NCBI GenBank assembly: GCA_947178315.1
Contig: CAMWXW010000038.1
Span: forward strand, 1 to 6,028
Direction: 5' to 3'
Length of the DNA: 6,028 nucleotides
Origin: an uncultured Desulfovibrionaceae bacterium
Lineage (GTDB): Bacteria; Desulfobacterota; Desulfovibrionia; Desulfovibrionales; Desulfovibrionaceae
The number at the start of each line of letters is the position of its first letter. Position 1 is the first letter of the stretch. The notes beneath the pieces are model-generated. The model made no database searches. It was not told the origin of the DNA and saw only the letters and a program-made list of their open reading frames with translations. Both the position numbers and the translations under genes were made by a program. Of this stretch, positions 1-6,016 are shown piece by piece.

Positions 1-1
1 A

Positions 2-1132
2 TATTATATCATGCTCCCTATAAAGAAACTTGATGATTTTTTACAATCAATAATGTACTCTAAAAAAATACCATCTAATCCATTTACAGCAAAAACCTCT
101 TTTGGAAGACTAACAGAGACATTGCGTAATAAATATAAAGAATTCATGGAATTAGAAGAAGAACTAGAAGCATTGCGTGCATATAAAACAGAGCAAGAAG
201 CCAAAAAAGAAGAGATCTCACCCACAGTCCATACTACTCCACACCCACAACAGATGAATACACAACTTCTCCATCAATTAGAACATGTTGTTCAAGAATT
301 ACAGCAAAGTGTTGCTTCTCTATCTACTCAAGTAAACGAAGCTCAGGAAGGAGCAAAGTCACAAAAAGAGCGTCTTCAAGAGACAACAACATCAATGGAA
401 GAAATGAATGAAAGTGTACTTGATGTTGCTCGAAGTGCCTCACATGCATCAGAAAGTGCTGCTTCTGCAAAAGAAAACGCAGAACACGGTTCACAAATAG
501 TGAGTGAAGTAATAACATCTGTTGAAGTTGTCCGAGATAAGACATCGAATCTTACAGAAGTTCTTGATAAATTAAGTACAAATGCAAACAACATAGGACA
601 AGTAATCACAGTGATTACAGATATTGCAGATCAAACAAATCTCTTAGCCCTCAATGCTGCAATAGAGGCTGCACGAGCAGGTGAAGCAGGAAGAGGTTTT
701 GCAGGGGTTGCTGATGAAGTTCGCAAACTAGCAGAAAAAACTATGGTTGCGACAAAAGAAGTAGGTGTTGCAATACAAGAGATACAAACCAGTACACAAG
801 ATAGCTTAAAAAGCATGACAGAAGCAACACAGTCAGTATCAGAAACCACAGCACTAGTAAGCCAAGCAGGTGAGGCATTAGAAGCTATTGTTGGTATAGT
901 GGATAATACCGCTGATCAGGTTCGAGCAATTGCAACTGCAAGTGAAGAGCAATCTGTAGCAAGTGAAGAAATTAGTCGTAATGCTGACGCCGTCAATAAG
1001 ATTGCTGAACATACAGCAACTATGATGGATGAATCTATCAATGCTCTTCAAGAAGCTCATAAAGCAACAGAAGCACTTTTTGAAATCATAGGAGAGTTAC
1101 AATCAGAATATGCTGAACATCGCTCTTCATAG
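2..1132 (+). CDS. Methyl-accepting chemotaxis protein, C-terminal part (5' end probably outside window)
   Basis: This is the cytoplasmic signalling half of a chemoreceptor, which controls the CheA/CheW kinase complex at the inner membrane. Counting from the ATG at 11, residues 31-45 (starting FGRLTETL) resemble the end of a HAMP domain. Residues 45-67 are a charged coiled coil, and residues 68-85 are a Pro/Thr/His-rich linker. The long antiparallel helical hairpin spans about 86-365. Its tip, the CheA/CheW contact region and the best-conserved part of the family, lies near 207-244 (DQTNLLALNAAIEAARAGE, then GRGFAGVADEVRKLAEKT). Glu/Gln pairs at 118-136 and 308-322 are plausible methylation sites. 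No transmembrane segment, ligand-binding domain or C-terminal CheR-binding pentapeptide is visible. The frame has no stop between base 2 and the ATG at 11, and that ATG has no visible Shine-Dalgarno site, so the true start with sensor and membrane segments is probably further left. A soluble short receptor starting at 11 cannot be excluded. A terminator follows the stop codon. Confidence 0.93.
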   Translation, partial: YYIMLPIKKLDDFLQSIMYSKKIPSNPFTAKTSFGRLTETLRNKYKEFMELEEELEALRAYKTEQEAKKEEISPTVHTTPHPQQMNTQLLHQLEHVVQELQQSVASLSTQVNEAQEGAKSQKERLQETTTSMEEMNESVLDVARSASHASESAASAKENAEHGSQIVSEVITSVEVVRDKTSNLTEVLDKLSTNANNIGQVITVITDIADQTNLLALNAAIEAARAGEAGRGFAGVADEVRKLAEKTMVATKEVGVAIQEIQTSTQDSLKSMTEATQSVSETTALVSQAGEALEAIVGIVDNTADQVRAIATASEEQSVASEEISRNADAVNKIAEHTATMMDESINALQEAHKATEALFEIIGELQSEYAEHRSS

Positions 1133-1166
1133 TATATCAGACTTTACTACAGATTTCTAAATAACC

Positions 1167-1228
1167 AGTGATAGTATCTTGTAATGGTATTGACACCAGA
1201 AGGTACTATCATTCTTTTTCTATTTTGG
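1167..1228 (+). terminator. Rho-independent terminator of the chemoreceptor gene
   Basis: A 14-bp stem pairs 1167-1180 with 1200-1213, including a few G-U pairs, and a smaller TGGT/ACCA stem (1185-1188 with 1195-1198) lies inside the loop. It is followed directly by a T-rich tract (CTTTTTCTATTTT, 1215-1227). It starts 35 bases after the chemoreceptor stop codon and is oriented to end that transcript. Confidence 0.8.
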
Positions 1229-1477
1229 GATTATATAAAATATAGCATATATATTTCTTACCCTACAACATAGCTATATCGTATGTTCAACATATATATA
1301 ATCTACTCTCTAAATCAACTATGTATTTCTTTCAAAGAAAAACACACCCTTACCATTTTATCACTATAATGAAAGATGATAGAAAGCAATGCAATATAGT
1401 ATAAAATCAGAGAAAGAACTTCCAATATAAAAGGTAAAATAATAACTAGATCTTTGAGATAAAGCTTATACTATTTA
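1229..1477. other. AT-rich convergent intergenic region, no gene seen
   Basis: This gap lies between the chemoreceptor terminator and the 3' end of adenine deaminase. Both strands hold only very short open frames without a Shine-Dalgarno site. The longest I checked by hand is 28 codons starting at 1283. A small inverted repeat, TATGTT-C-AACATA, sits at 1282-1294, and TTTCTT-TCA-AAGAAA at 1326-1340. Neither is followed by a convincing T-tract on either strand. I see no clear intrinsic terminator for the deaminase on the - strand, and no tRNA or recognisable small RNA. Confidence 0.6.
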
Positions 1478-3250
1478 CTATTCATCTACAACAGAAAGGA
1501 ATTCTTGTGTTATAACATCAATAAGCCCCATATCTGTTATCTTAATATATGGTATCACAGCAAGTGTCATAAAGAAACTACGCATAATAGGTGATGAGTG
1601 AGTAATTCCAAAATGTTCAGATAAACTAATATTGTATTTTTCTATCGATATATGTAATTCTTCTGGAGAGAGTGGACTTAATAAGCCTCCTATAGGTAAA
1701 GGTACTTCATCAATAATTTCTCCATCTTGTACACAGACACACCCACCATGTAATGCTTTTATTCTTTCAACAGCCTGTAATGCATCAGATGGATTTGTAT
1801 ATATCACAGTTATATTATGACAATCATGCCCAACAGAACTTGCAACAGCACCATGAGATATATGGAAGTTTTCAACAATCGCAACAGTGATTGTTTCTGT
1901 TCCATACCTATTGATAACAGCTATGTAATTTAGTTTGCTATCCCCATGCTGTAATTGAACAACTCCATCAACAACAGGAAGTTCAAATACTTTCTTATGA
2001 GCAATAAGGCTTGATTCATGTTCAAAACTCATAATAGTTGCTGATACAGAGCCTTCTTTTTTTGTAGTTAAGAGGAAATCTTTTTCTCCCAAGTTTGGAA
2101 TATTGATAGAATTATGTTTTTCTATCGTTGTAGCAATTTTAGCTGTTTTAGGTTCAACTAATAGCATACCATCTTTAGCAACACACACACCTTTATACCA
2201 CACAGATAATGCTTCAAAATGCGTAAGGGAGTCAAATAAAACACAGTTTGCAACATATCCAGGAGCTATCGCACCATGATTACGTAATCCCACCTCAACA
2301 GCACTATGCAGTGTTGCACATGCAATTGCTTGCACTGGAGGCATACCCTCTTCTACAGCAATTCGTAGTGAGTTATTTATATGCCCTTTTGTTATAATCT
2401 CATATCCTTCCTTATCATCACTACAGAAGGTTAAATTAAGAGGTGGGTGTTCTTTATCTGGAAGCCCACGTAAAATTTCTCTAAGATTTTGTACTAGTGA
2501 ACCTTCCCGTGCATCAACCCACATTCCTTTACGAAGTCGTTCAAGAGCTTCTTCCTTAGTTTGAGATTCATGACATGAGAGAGGACCACCACAAAGATAT
2601 GCTGATAGCTCATTCCCTTCAACACAAGGTGCATGTCCTTGAACAAATTTATTATGTTTCATAGCAACTTCTATGATATCAACCATACGTTTACTATTAT
2701 TCATAACACCAATGTAATCCATTACTTCACCTATCCCAAGCACTCTATCACGTAAAAGTAGCTCTTCAATAATAGCCGGAGTAAAGATACCTCCACTATT
2801 TTCCTTACCTAGAAGAGCTGGAACACAAGAAGGAATGAGTACAAAATAATCCATCGGGACATCTTCAGAATCTGCTAAGACATATTCAATACCGAGCATA
2901 CCAAGCACATTTGCTATTTCATGAGGATCTGTAATAATAGTTGTTGTTCCTGTTGGGATAACTGCTTTTGCAAAGTTACGTGGTGTGAGCATTGAGCTTT
3001 CTATATGTACATGAGAATCAATAAGTCCTGGTGAGAGAAATTTCCCTCTACCATCAACATATTCCTTAGCAAAGCATCGTGAATTCCCTTCATAGTCGAC
3101 ATCTGCAATATATCCACCATATATAAAGACTCTACCTGGGAGAATTTCTTTTGTAAAGACGTTAACTATCTGTACATTTTCTATACAGAGTGAACACTCT
3201 TCTTTCCCTAACGCTCGTGAGACAAGCTCCATTCGTTCTCTAGAATTCAT
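1478..3250 (-). CDS. ade: Adenine deaminase
   Basis: Adenine deaminase (EC 3.5.4.2) hydrolyses adenine to hypoxanthine and ammonia in the cytoplasm, feeding purine salvage. The 590 residues match the usual family length (about 570-600). It is an amidohydrolase-superfamily enzyme with a metal-dependent TIM barrel. Visible motifs in order are: SPGLIDSHVHIESS (73-86; His80 and His82 likely metal ligands), TDPHE (107-111), GEVMD (174-178; Glu175 a likely bridging ligand), GHAP (205-208), CHES (226-229) and CSDD (276-279; the catalytic Asp region). The barrel ends with GAIAPGYVANCVLFD (326-340), the family's return to the N-terminal beta domain. A separate C-terminal adenine-deaminase domain follows (about 400-585), with SSVGHDCHNI at 471-480 and a PLPIGGLLSPL stretch at 517-527. 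All expected ligand motifs are intact, so it should be active. The ATG is supported by TGAGGT (3255-3260) four bases upstream. A second Met at residue 7 is a less likely start. It is transcribed alone, divergently from the zinc-ribbon gene. Confidence 0.97.
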   Translation of the reverse strand: MNSRERMELVSRALGKEECSLCIENVQIVNVFTKEILPGRVFIYGGYIADVDYEGNSRCFAKEYVDGRGKFLSPGLIDSHVHIESSMLTPRNFAKAVIPTGTTTIITDPHEIANVLGMLGIEYVLADSEDVPMDYFVLIPSCVPALLGKENSGGIFTPAIIEELLLRDRVLGIGEVMDYIGVMNNSKRMVDIIEVAMKHNKFVQGHAPCVEGNELSAYLCGGPLSCHESQTKEEALERLRKGMWVDAREGSLVQNLREILRGLPDKEHPPLNLTFCSDDKEGYEIITKGHINNSLRIAVEEGMPPVQAIACATLHSAVEVGLRNHGAIAPGYVANCVLFDSLTHFEALSVWYKGVCVAKDGMLLVEPKTAKIATTIEKHNSINIPNLGEKDFLLTTKKEGSVSATIMSFEHESSLIAHKKVFELPVVDGVVQLQHGDSKLNYIAVINRYGTETITVAIVENFHISHGAVASSVGHDCHNITVIYTNPSDALQAVERIKALHGGCVCVQDGEIIDEVPLPIGGLLSPLSPEELHISIEKYNISLSEHFGITHSSPIMRSFFMTLAVIPYIKITDMGLIDVITQEFLSVVDE

Positions 3251-3425
3251 CTATACCTCATATTTAATGGCTATATAATAAAATACTAATCACTACAAAC
3301 TCTATTTACTAGATACCATAAGAAGCCCTCTTTTGTCCAACTTCTTCTCAGATTTATATGATAGTATGAGTAATAACTTGTAATATTTATATTTTTCATA
3401 TATTGTTCTTGCGATATATCTCTTC
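3251..3425. other. Divergent intergenic region, left part (deaminase leader side)
   Basis: It holds the deaminase Shine-Dalgarno site (3255-3260, - strand). A weak sigma70-like pair on the - strand reads TTGTAG (3293-3298), a 17-base spacer and TATAGC (3270-3275). The match is poor and the implied leader is very short, so I hold it loosely. A 6-bp inverted repeat, AAGAAG (3320-3325) and CTTCTT (3341-3346), encloses the least AT-rich piece of this gap. It has no T-tract and does not match the purine riboswitch core I know. Confidence 0.35.
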
Positions 3426-3455
3426 TTGCAAATTTTACAAGAGCTATGTTATGAT
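3426..3455 (+). promoter_or_regulatory. Candidate sigma70 promoter for the zinc-ribbon/DUF488 operon
   Basis: The pair is TTGCAA (3426-3431), an 18-base spacer and TATGAT (3450-3455), the latter 5 of 6 to consensus. This places the transcript start about 20 bases before the start codon at 3485, with GGAG (3475-3478) as the ribosome site. The -35 element lies inside a 17-base near-palindrome (3425-3441; CTTGCAAA, T, TTTACAAG, one mismatch per arm) that could be an operator. AT-rich DNA gives many chance matches. Confidence 0.45.
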
Positions 3456-3484
3456 AAAAATAATCATGTGTATCGGAGTTATAT

Positions 3485-3712
3485 ATGCTAGATACTAATT
3501 TACTTGCTATTTTAGCGTGTCCAATATGTAAAAATTCTATTACACAAATTGAAGAAGGTATTGAGCACGCTTTATATTGTTCTGCTTGTGAATTATACTA
3601 TCCTATATATAAAGGAATTCCTATATTACTCAAAAAAGAAGCTAGAACAAGAACACAATGGGAAGTATTCTTAGAAAAAGAAGCACTAGCTACTTATAAA
3701 GAAGATAGATAG
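3485..3712 (+). CDS. Trm112/UPF0434-family small zinc-ribbon protein
   Basis: A 75-residue cytoplasmic protein of the Trm112-like family (the YcaR/UPF0434 group in bacteria). It has the family pattern: an N-terminal LLAILACPIC with Cys12 and Cys15, then CSAC with Cys32 and Cys35. These four cysteines should bind one zinc. The conserved YYPIYKGIPILLKKEAR (38-54) follows. The last 20 residues are a charged helix. In eukaryotes and archaea Trm112 is an activating partner of methyltransferases; the bacterial role is poorly defined, so that role here is only an inference. The ATG has GGAG six bases upstream. The stop codon (TAG, 3710-3712) is immediately followed by the ATG of the next gene, so the two are almost certainly co-transcribed and translationally coupled. 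Confidence 0.9.
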   Translation: MLDTNLLAILACPICKNSITQIEEGIEHALYCSACELYYPIYKGIPILLKKEARTRTQWEVFLEKEALATYKEDR

Positions 3713-4201
3713 ATGCAAGAACAACGTATATATACTATTGGACATGGTATACGAGAGTATAGTGAATTCTTCTCTATACTTTCAAAATATGCTATTACTA
3801 TTCTCATTGATGTGAGAGCTGTTCCATATAGTAGCTATGCTTCTCATTATAATAAAGAAGTGTTAGAAGAAGTAAGTCGTAAATATAATGTATCGTATCT
3901 CTATATGGGAGATACTCTTGGCTCACCAGCATTGCATAATGCACAAGATGCACATATACTTTATGAGAAACGTGCACAGGAAACATATTTTATACATGCA
4001 ATAGATAGAATTATTAAGGGGATAAAAAAAGGATATAGTATTGTTATGATGTGTGCTGAATATGAAGCATACTCTTGCCATAGACATCTTCTTCTAGCCA
4101 CAGCATTAGAAGAGAAAGGTATAACAGTATACCATATAATGAAAGATACTCGTCTTGTTCCTGCACATTCATACTCTTCTACTCAATACTCACTGATATA
4201 A
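3713..4201 (+). CDS. DUF488 domain-containing protein
   Basis: A 162-residue soluble protein spanning one complete DUF488 domain. Family signatures are the N-terminal IYTIGHG (6-12), LIDVRAVPYSSYASHYNKE (31-49), LYMGDTLGSPA (63-73), and the C-terminal MCAE (113-116) followed by SCHRHLLLATAL (121-132). The family's conserved Cys/His and DVR residues are all present. The biochemical function of DUF488 is not established; the arrangement suggests a nucleotide- or nucleic-acid-related enzyme, but that is speculation. The ATG directly abuts the upstream zinc-ribbon gene's stop. There is only a weak purine-rich sequence before it, so translation is likely coupled to that gene. A run of seven A occurs at 4024-4030 inside the gene without disrupting it. 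I see no strong terminator before the convergent gene starting 46 bases away. Confidence 0.88.
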   Translation: MQEQRIYTIGHGIREYSEFFSILSKYAITILIDVRAVPYSSYASHYNKEVLEEVSRKYNVSYLYMGDTLGSPALHNAQDAHILYEKRAQETYFIHAIDRIIKGIKKGYSIVMMCAEYEAYSCHRHLLLATALEEKGITVYHIMKDTRLVPAHSYSSTQYSLI

Positions 4202-4247
4202 ATATGCTCATCATAGAGTATAGAAGAGTGCTCACAATACATTCCTC

Positions 4248-4745
4248 TTAAATATATGAACCTAGATATTCCTCTCTTGTTACTCTTCTCATCTGCTGAT
4301 AGCCAGCATTATCCATCATATCTTGATCTTCAACAAAGATAGGATCATAGTAATCTAACTCCTCATCTTCATCAAACATATCATGTGTTTTATTTGTAGG
4401 AATATAAAGTGGCTCAAGAGGATTTTCTAAAAAGTAAAGAGCACGTTGTGTTTTCTCTATCAGAGTATTAGCAAATCTCACAGGCATGCCACACCCTTTA
4501 ACAAGGTGAGTATAAATAGCATCGAGATTTTCTAACGTAATTACACCATGCAATGGAGGTAGACTTCGAGGATGATTACGCCAAAAGGTTGACGAAAGCA
4601 CAAAAGAGCCATCATTATGTCTATATATTACAATCTGCCACCAATTAGGGGTAGTCGCTAAATCCTTATCATCCACTTCTACTAACTGCATACCTTCAAA
4701 GCAAAAATCTTCTTGCATACTTCTTGGTAGGGAAAATTGTTGCAT
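4248..4745 (-). CDS. Hypothetical protein, acidic C-terminal region
   Basis: I do not recognise this 165-residue protein. It has no signal peptide, membrane segment or known catalytic motif and looks cytoplasmic. Visible traits are TTPNWWQIVIYRHNDGSFVLS (31-51), which looks like beta strands around a Trp pair, then FWRNHPRSLPPLHGVI (54-69). A probable helical segment follows at 71-108, then a strongly acidic stretch (123-146, including DEDEELDYYD), and a basic RR and acidic EE near the end. It looks like a genuine gene: the ATG has AAAGGAT upstream with about 8 bases of spacing, the frame is long for this composition, and the protein is of ordinary amino-acid make-up. It is convergent with the DUF488 gene and in the same direction as the lysozyme-like locus upstream, but 229 bases separate them, so it probably has its own promoter. 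Confidence 0.75.
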   Translation of the reverse strand: MQQFSLPRSMQEDFCFEGMQLVEVDDKDLATTPNWWQIVIYRHNDGSFVLSSTFWRNHPRSLPPLHGVITLENLDAIYTHLVKGCGMPVRFANTLIEKTQRALYFLENPLEPLYIPTNKTHDMFDEDEELDYYDPIFVEDQDMMDNAGYQQMRRVTREEYLGSYI

Positions 4746-4911
4746 AACACATATCCTTTAACTAACCATAACAAATAGTGTACTTATATATAGAGATATG
4801 TGATTTCTTTACTCTTATGAAAAAAGTACCTGCACATATTGAACTCTATACTCTTACTCAATAAGCAAATAGTACGCCAAAGCCATATTATATTTGTCTT
4901 AGAAGTATATT

Positions 4912-4961
4912 ATTGATATATTTATCATTATTGGTATCAATATCATGTCTCAATTGATATA
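4912..4961. repeat. Alternating inverted/direct repeat ATTGATA - TATCAAT - ATTGATA
   Basis: Three exact copies of a 7-base word occur in 50 bases: ATTGATA at 4912-4918, its reverse complement at 4935-4941, and ATTGATA again at 4953-4959. The outer copies are identical over nine bases (ATTGATATA) and start 41 bases apart. The middle copy can pair with either outer copy, so two mutually exclusive hairpins are possible. No T-tract follows, so it is not a standard terminator. It lies after the lysozyme-like gene and before the acidic protein gene, both on the - strand. It could be an operator array or chance in AT-rich DNA. Confidence 0.4.
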
Positions 4962-4974
4962 GAGATATGAGGTG

Positions 4975-5547
4975 TTATAGACCATATAAAGCAAGGATAG
5001 TATCCATTTCTTGAGTCAACCTTTGGTGTACAGCTGTACGTATAGAAGGTGTTGATGATGAGAATTGCTTTTTTCTTAATGTATAGACTCTTCGAATAAA
5101 TTCCGTTGGTTCATTATATTCTGGTTGTAGTGCTTGTTGTATAATAGATGTTGCGCCTTGCACGCCATGGTGAATAGCTGTACTAAAAAGTACTTCTTGC
5201 ATAGCTTGATTTTGTGGAATCTCTCCCTTAAAGCCTTCTGCTATTGGGATATAATAGTAATTGATTGCAAAATCTTGCTGTAATTGTGCAAATCGTTCTG
5301 GAGATTCATCTGCAATTTTTCTCCATACAGAAGGCATTGTACCTTCTACTGAACCTGTATTACTCTTGCCTGCATTATATAATTCATCTGCTATATCAGG
5401 TGCTTTTTGATATAGGTATCGTATGAATAAATCTACAGTACCTTGTCGAGAAGAAAATTGATACATACCATAGGAAGTTCCCCCAATACTATCATATCCT
5501 ATAGCAGAAATCCCTTCTGTTCCAGATTCAAAGTGTCGACTCACCAC
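4975..5547 (-). CDS. Lysozyme/chitosanase-like domain protein (3' part of a split gene)
   Basis: These 190 residues look like a lysozyme-fold glycoside hydrolase acting on peptidoglycan, similar to the domain often named VgrG-related. Visible motifs are FESG (6-9), whose Glu7 is the probable catalytic acid, AIGYDSIGGTSYGMYQFSS (15-33), the Gly/Tyr/Gln-rich stretch typical after the catalytic Glu, MPSVWRKIA (71-79), and STAIHHGVQGA (122-132) in the C-terminal half. The first possible start is a GTG at 5547, but the catalytic Glu would then sit only seven residues in. The only SD-like bases (AGGGG) run straight into the GTG, too close to work. The frame is open upstream past this GTG to a stop near 5617 and continues through a 10-A run, where it meets the frame of the 97-residue segment. 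I therefore regard it as the distal half of one gene rather than an independent one. Confidence 0.72.
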   Translation of the reverse strand: MVSRHFESGTEGISAIGYDSIGGTSYGMYQFSSRQGTVDLFIRYLYQKAPDIADELYNAGKSNTGSVEGTMPSVWRKIADESPERFAQLQQDFAINYYYIPIAEGFKGEIPQNQAMQEVLFSTAIHHGVQGATSIIQQALQPEYNEPTEFIRRVYTLRKKQFSSSTPSIRTAVHQRLTQEMDTILALYGL

Positions 5548-5569
5548 CCCTAGATATTTAGATTCTTTC

Positions 5570-5592
5570 TCTTCATAGCTCGCTATAGAAGA
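5570..5592 (-). promoter_or_regulatory. Candidate frameshift-stimulating stem-loop
   Basis: In mRNA sense, TCTTC (5592-5588), one bulged U (5587) and ATAG (5586-5583) pair with CTAT (5578-5575) and GAAGA (5574-5570), closing a CGAG loop. The stem begins five bases after the slippery heptamer, which is the spacing typical of -1 frameshift signals, and the upstream-frame TAG lies inside the stem. Only three of nine pairs are G-C, so it is weak. Confidence 0.45.
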
Positions 5593-5876
5593 TGTACGTT
5601 TTTTTTTTCTATCTGTTCAATATCACCAGTTAAGAGATATTGACGCTCTGCATCTGTCAAAATATCATGCTCTACCATAGTCTCAAGATAGCCTGAATAC
5701 ATGTGAGTTCCTTGAAGCAACAATAAGAGAGAATCCGTCGCTTGTGTGATAGATGGCATTGAGCGAACAGCTTCGTTTGCGAGAAGTGTTTCAAATGATG
5801 TACTGACTTGAGAATGTTTTGCAGTACTTGTATATTCACCAATATCACTCTGTGTAAAAACATTTTCAACTTTCAT
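5583..5876 (-). CDS. N-terminal part of the split lysozyme-like gene
   Basis: A 97-residue frame with a strong ribosome site: AGAGGGG (5880-5886) three bases before the ATG. The first 30 residues are rich in Ser/Thr (10 of 30) and lack a hydrophobic Sec signal. A helical part follows, with SFETLLANEAVRSM (27-40), DSLLLLLQG (48-56) and GYLETMVEHDILTDAERQY (62-80). The last natural residues are IEQIEKK; beyond the A-run the frame reads NVHLL and stops at TAG, an unrelated-looking tail. The layout (Ser/Thr-rich start, helical segment, flexible link, lysozyme-like domain) suggests this is the targeting or accessory half of the downstream enzyme. Alone it has no recognisable function. If no shift occurs it is a truncated product. 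Confidence 0.65.
   Translation of the reverse strand: MKVENVFTQSDIGEYTSTAKHSQVSTSFETLLANEAVRSMPSITQATDSLLLLLQGTHMYSGYLETMVEHDILTDAERQYLLTGDIEQIEKKNVHLL
5598..5608 (-). other. Slippery site: A10 tract containing A AAA AAC heptamer
   Basis: In mRNA sense the tract is G, ten A (5608 down to 5599), then C. In the upstream frame the codons are GAA AAA AAA AAC. The last seven bases (5604-5598) therefore form A AAA AAC in the register used by known -1 frameshift sites. Ten A is also the longest homopolymer in the window and long enough for polymerase slippage. Confidence 0.65.
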
Positions 5877-5988
5877 ATTCCCCTCTAAAATATAACCTAT
5901 CCCATACCACTTAGGTGCTATAGCAACAGAAGCTATACAAATAATATTCCAATATCTATATACTATTGCTATTAGCTCTTTTCTCTTT

Positions 5989-6016
5989 ATTCTACATTTT
6001 TATATTATGATACCAA
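5989..6016 (-). promoter_or_regulatory. Weak candidate sigma70 promoter for the lysozyme-like locus
   Basis: On the - strand, TTGGTA (6016-6011), a 16-base spacer and TAGAAT (5994-5989) fit sigma70 loosely and would give a leader of about 105 bases. That leader contains a 10-base perfect palindrome, TGCTATAGCA (5916-5925), a possible operator. Alternative AT-rich matches exist nearer the gene, so the choice is uncertain. The rest of 5887-6028 shows no gene. Confidence 0.25.

Larger units (their letters stand above)
4975..5876 (-). other. Composite gene: 300-residue protein joined by a -1 shift at an A10 tract
   Basis: Reading the 97-residue frame up to the A-run and moving back one base gives a continuous frame to the stop at 4975. 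The product is 93 residues from the first frame, a 17-residue linker (RTSSIASYEEKESKYLG), then the 190 residues that hold the lysozyme-like domain, for a total of 300. The same result follows from one additional A in the tract. Evidence for a single gene: only the upstream half has a good ribosome site, the downstream frame is open exactly back to the tract, and the two parts read as complementary protein segments. Whether the shift is programmed, due to slippage, a switchable mutation, a dead gene or a sequencing error cannot be settled from one sequence. Confidence 0.7.

Noticed and set aside
324..1060. Several - strand open frames of 60-77 codons opposite the chemoreceptor
   Set aside because: They lie antisense to a clearly conserved signalling domain, lack ribosome sites and have odd Cys/Ser/Leu-rich composition; they are shadows.
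1283..1369. 28-codon + strand frame in the convergent gap
   Set aside because: No ribosome site and AT-driven composition; it looks like chance.
3320..3346. AAGAAG/CTTCTT inverted repeat upstream of adenine deaminase, considered as a purine riboswitch element
   Set aside because: The conserved three-way-junction core of purine riboswitches is not present, and the stem is only six pairs.
4024..4031. Run of seven A followed by G in the DUF488 gene, resembling an A AAA AAA G slippery site
   Set aside because: The gene is intact in the normal frame, and a -1 shift would stop within a few codons at TAG. No supporting stem-loop was evident, so this is likely just Lys codons in an AT-rich gene.
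4224..4249. AAGAG/CTCTT inverted repeat between the DUF488 gene and the convergent acidic protein gene
   Set aside because: Only five base pairs with a 16-base loop and no T-tract on either strand, so it is not a credible terminator.
4817..4864. 15-codon + strand frame starting MKKVPAH in the gap between the acidic protein and lysozyme-like genes
   Set aside because: No Shine-Dalgarno site, very short, and no following gene on the same strand that a leader peptide could control.
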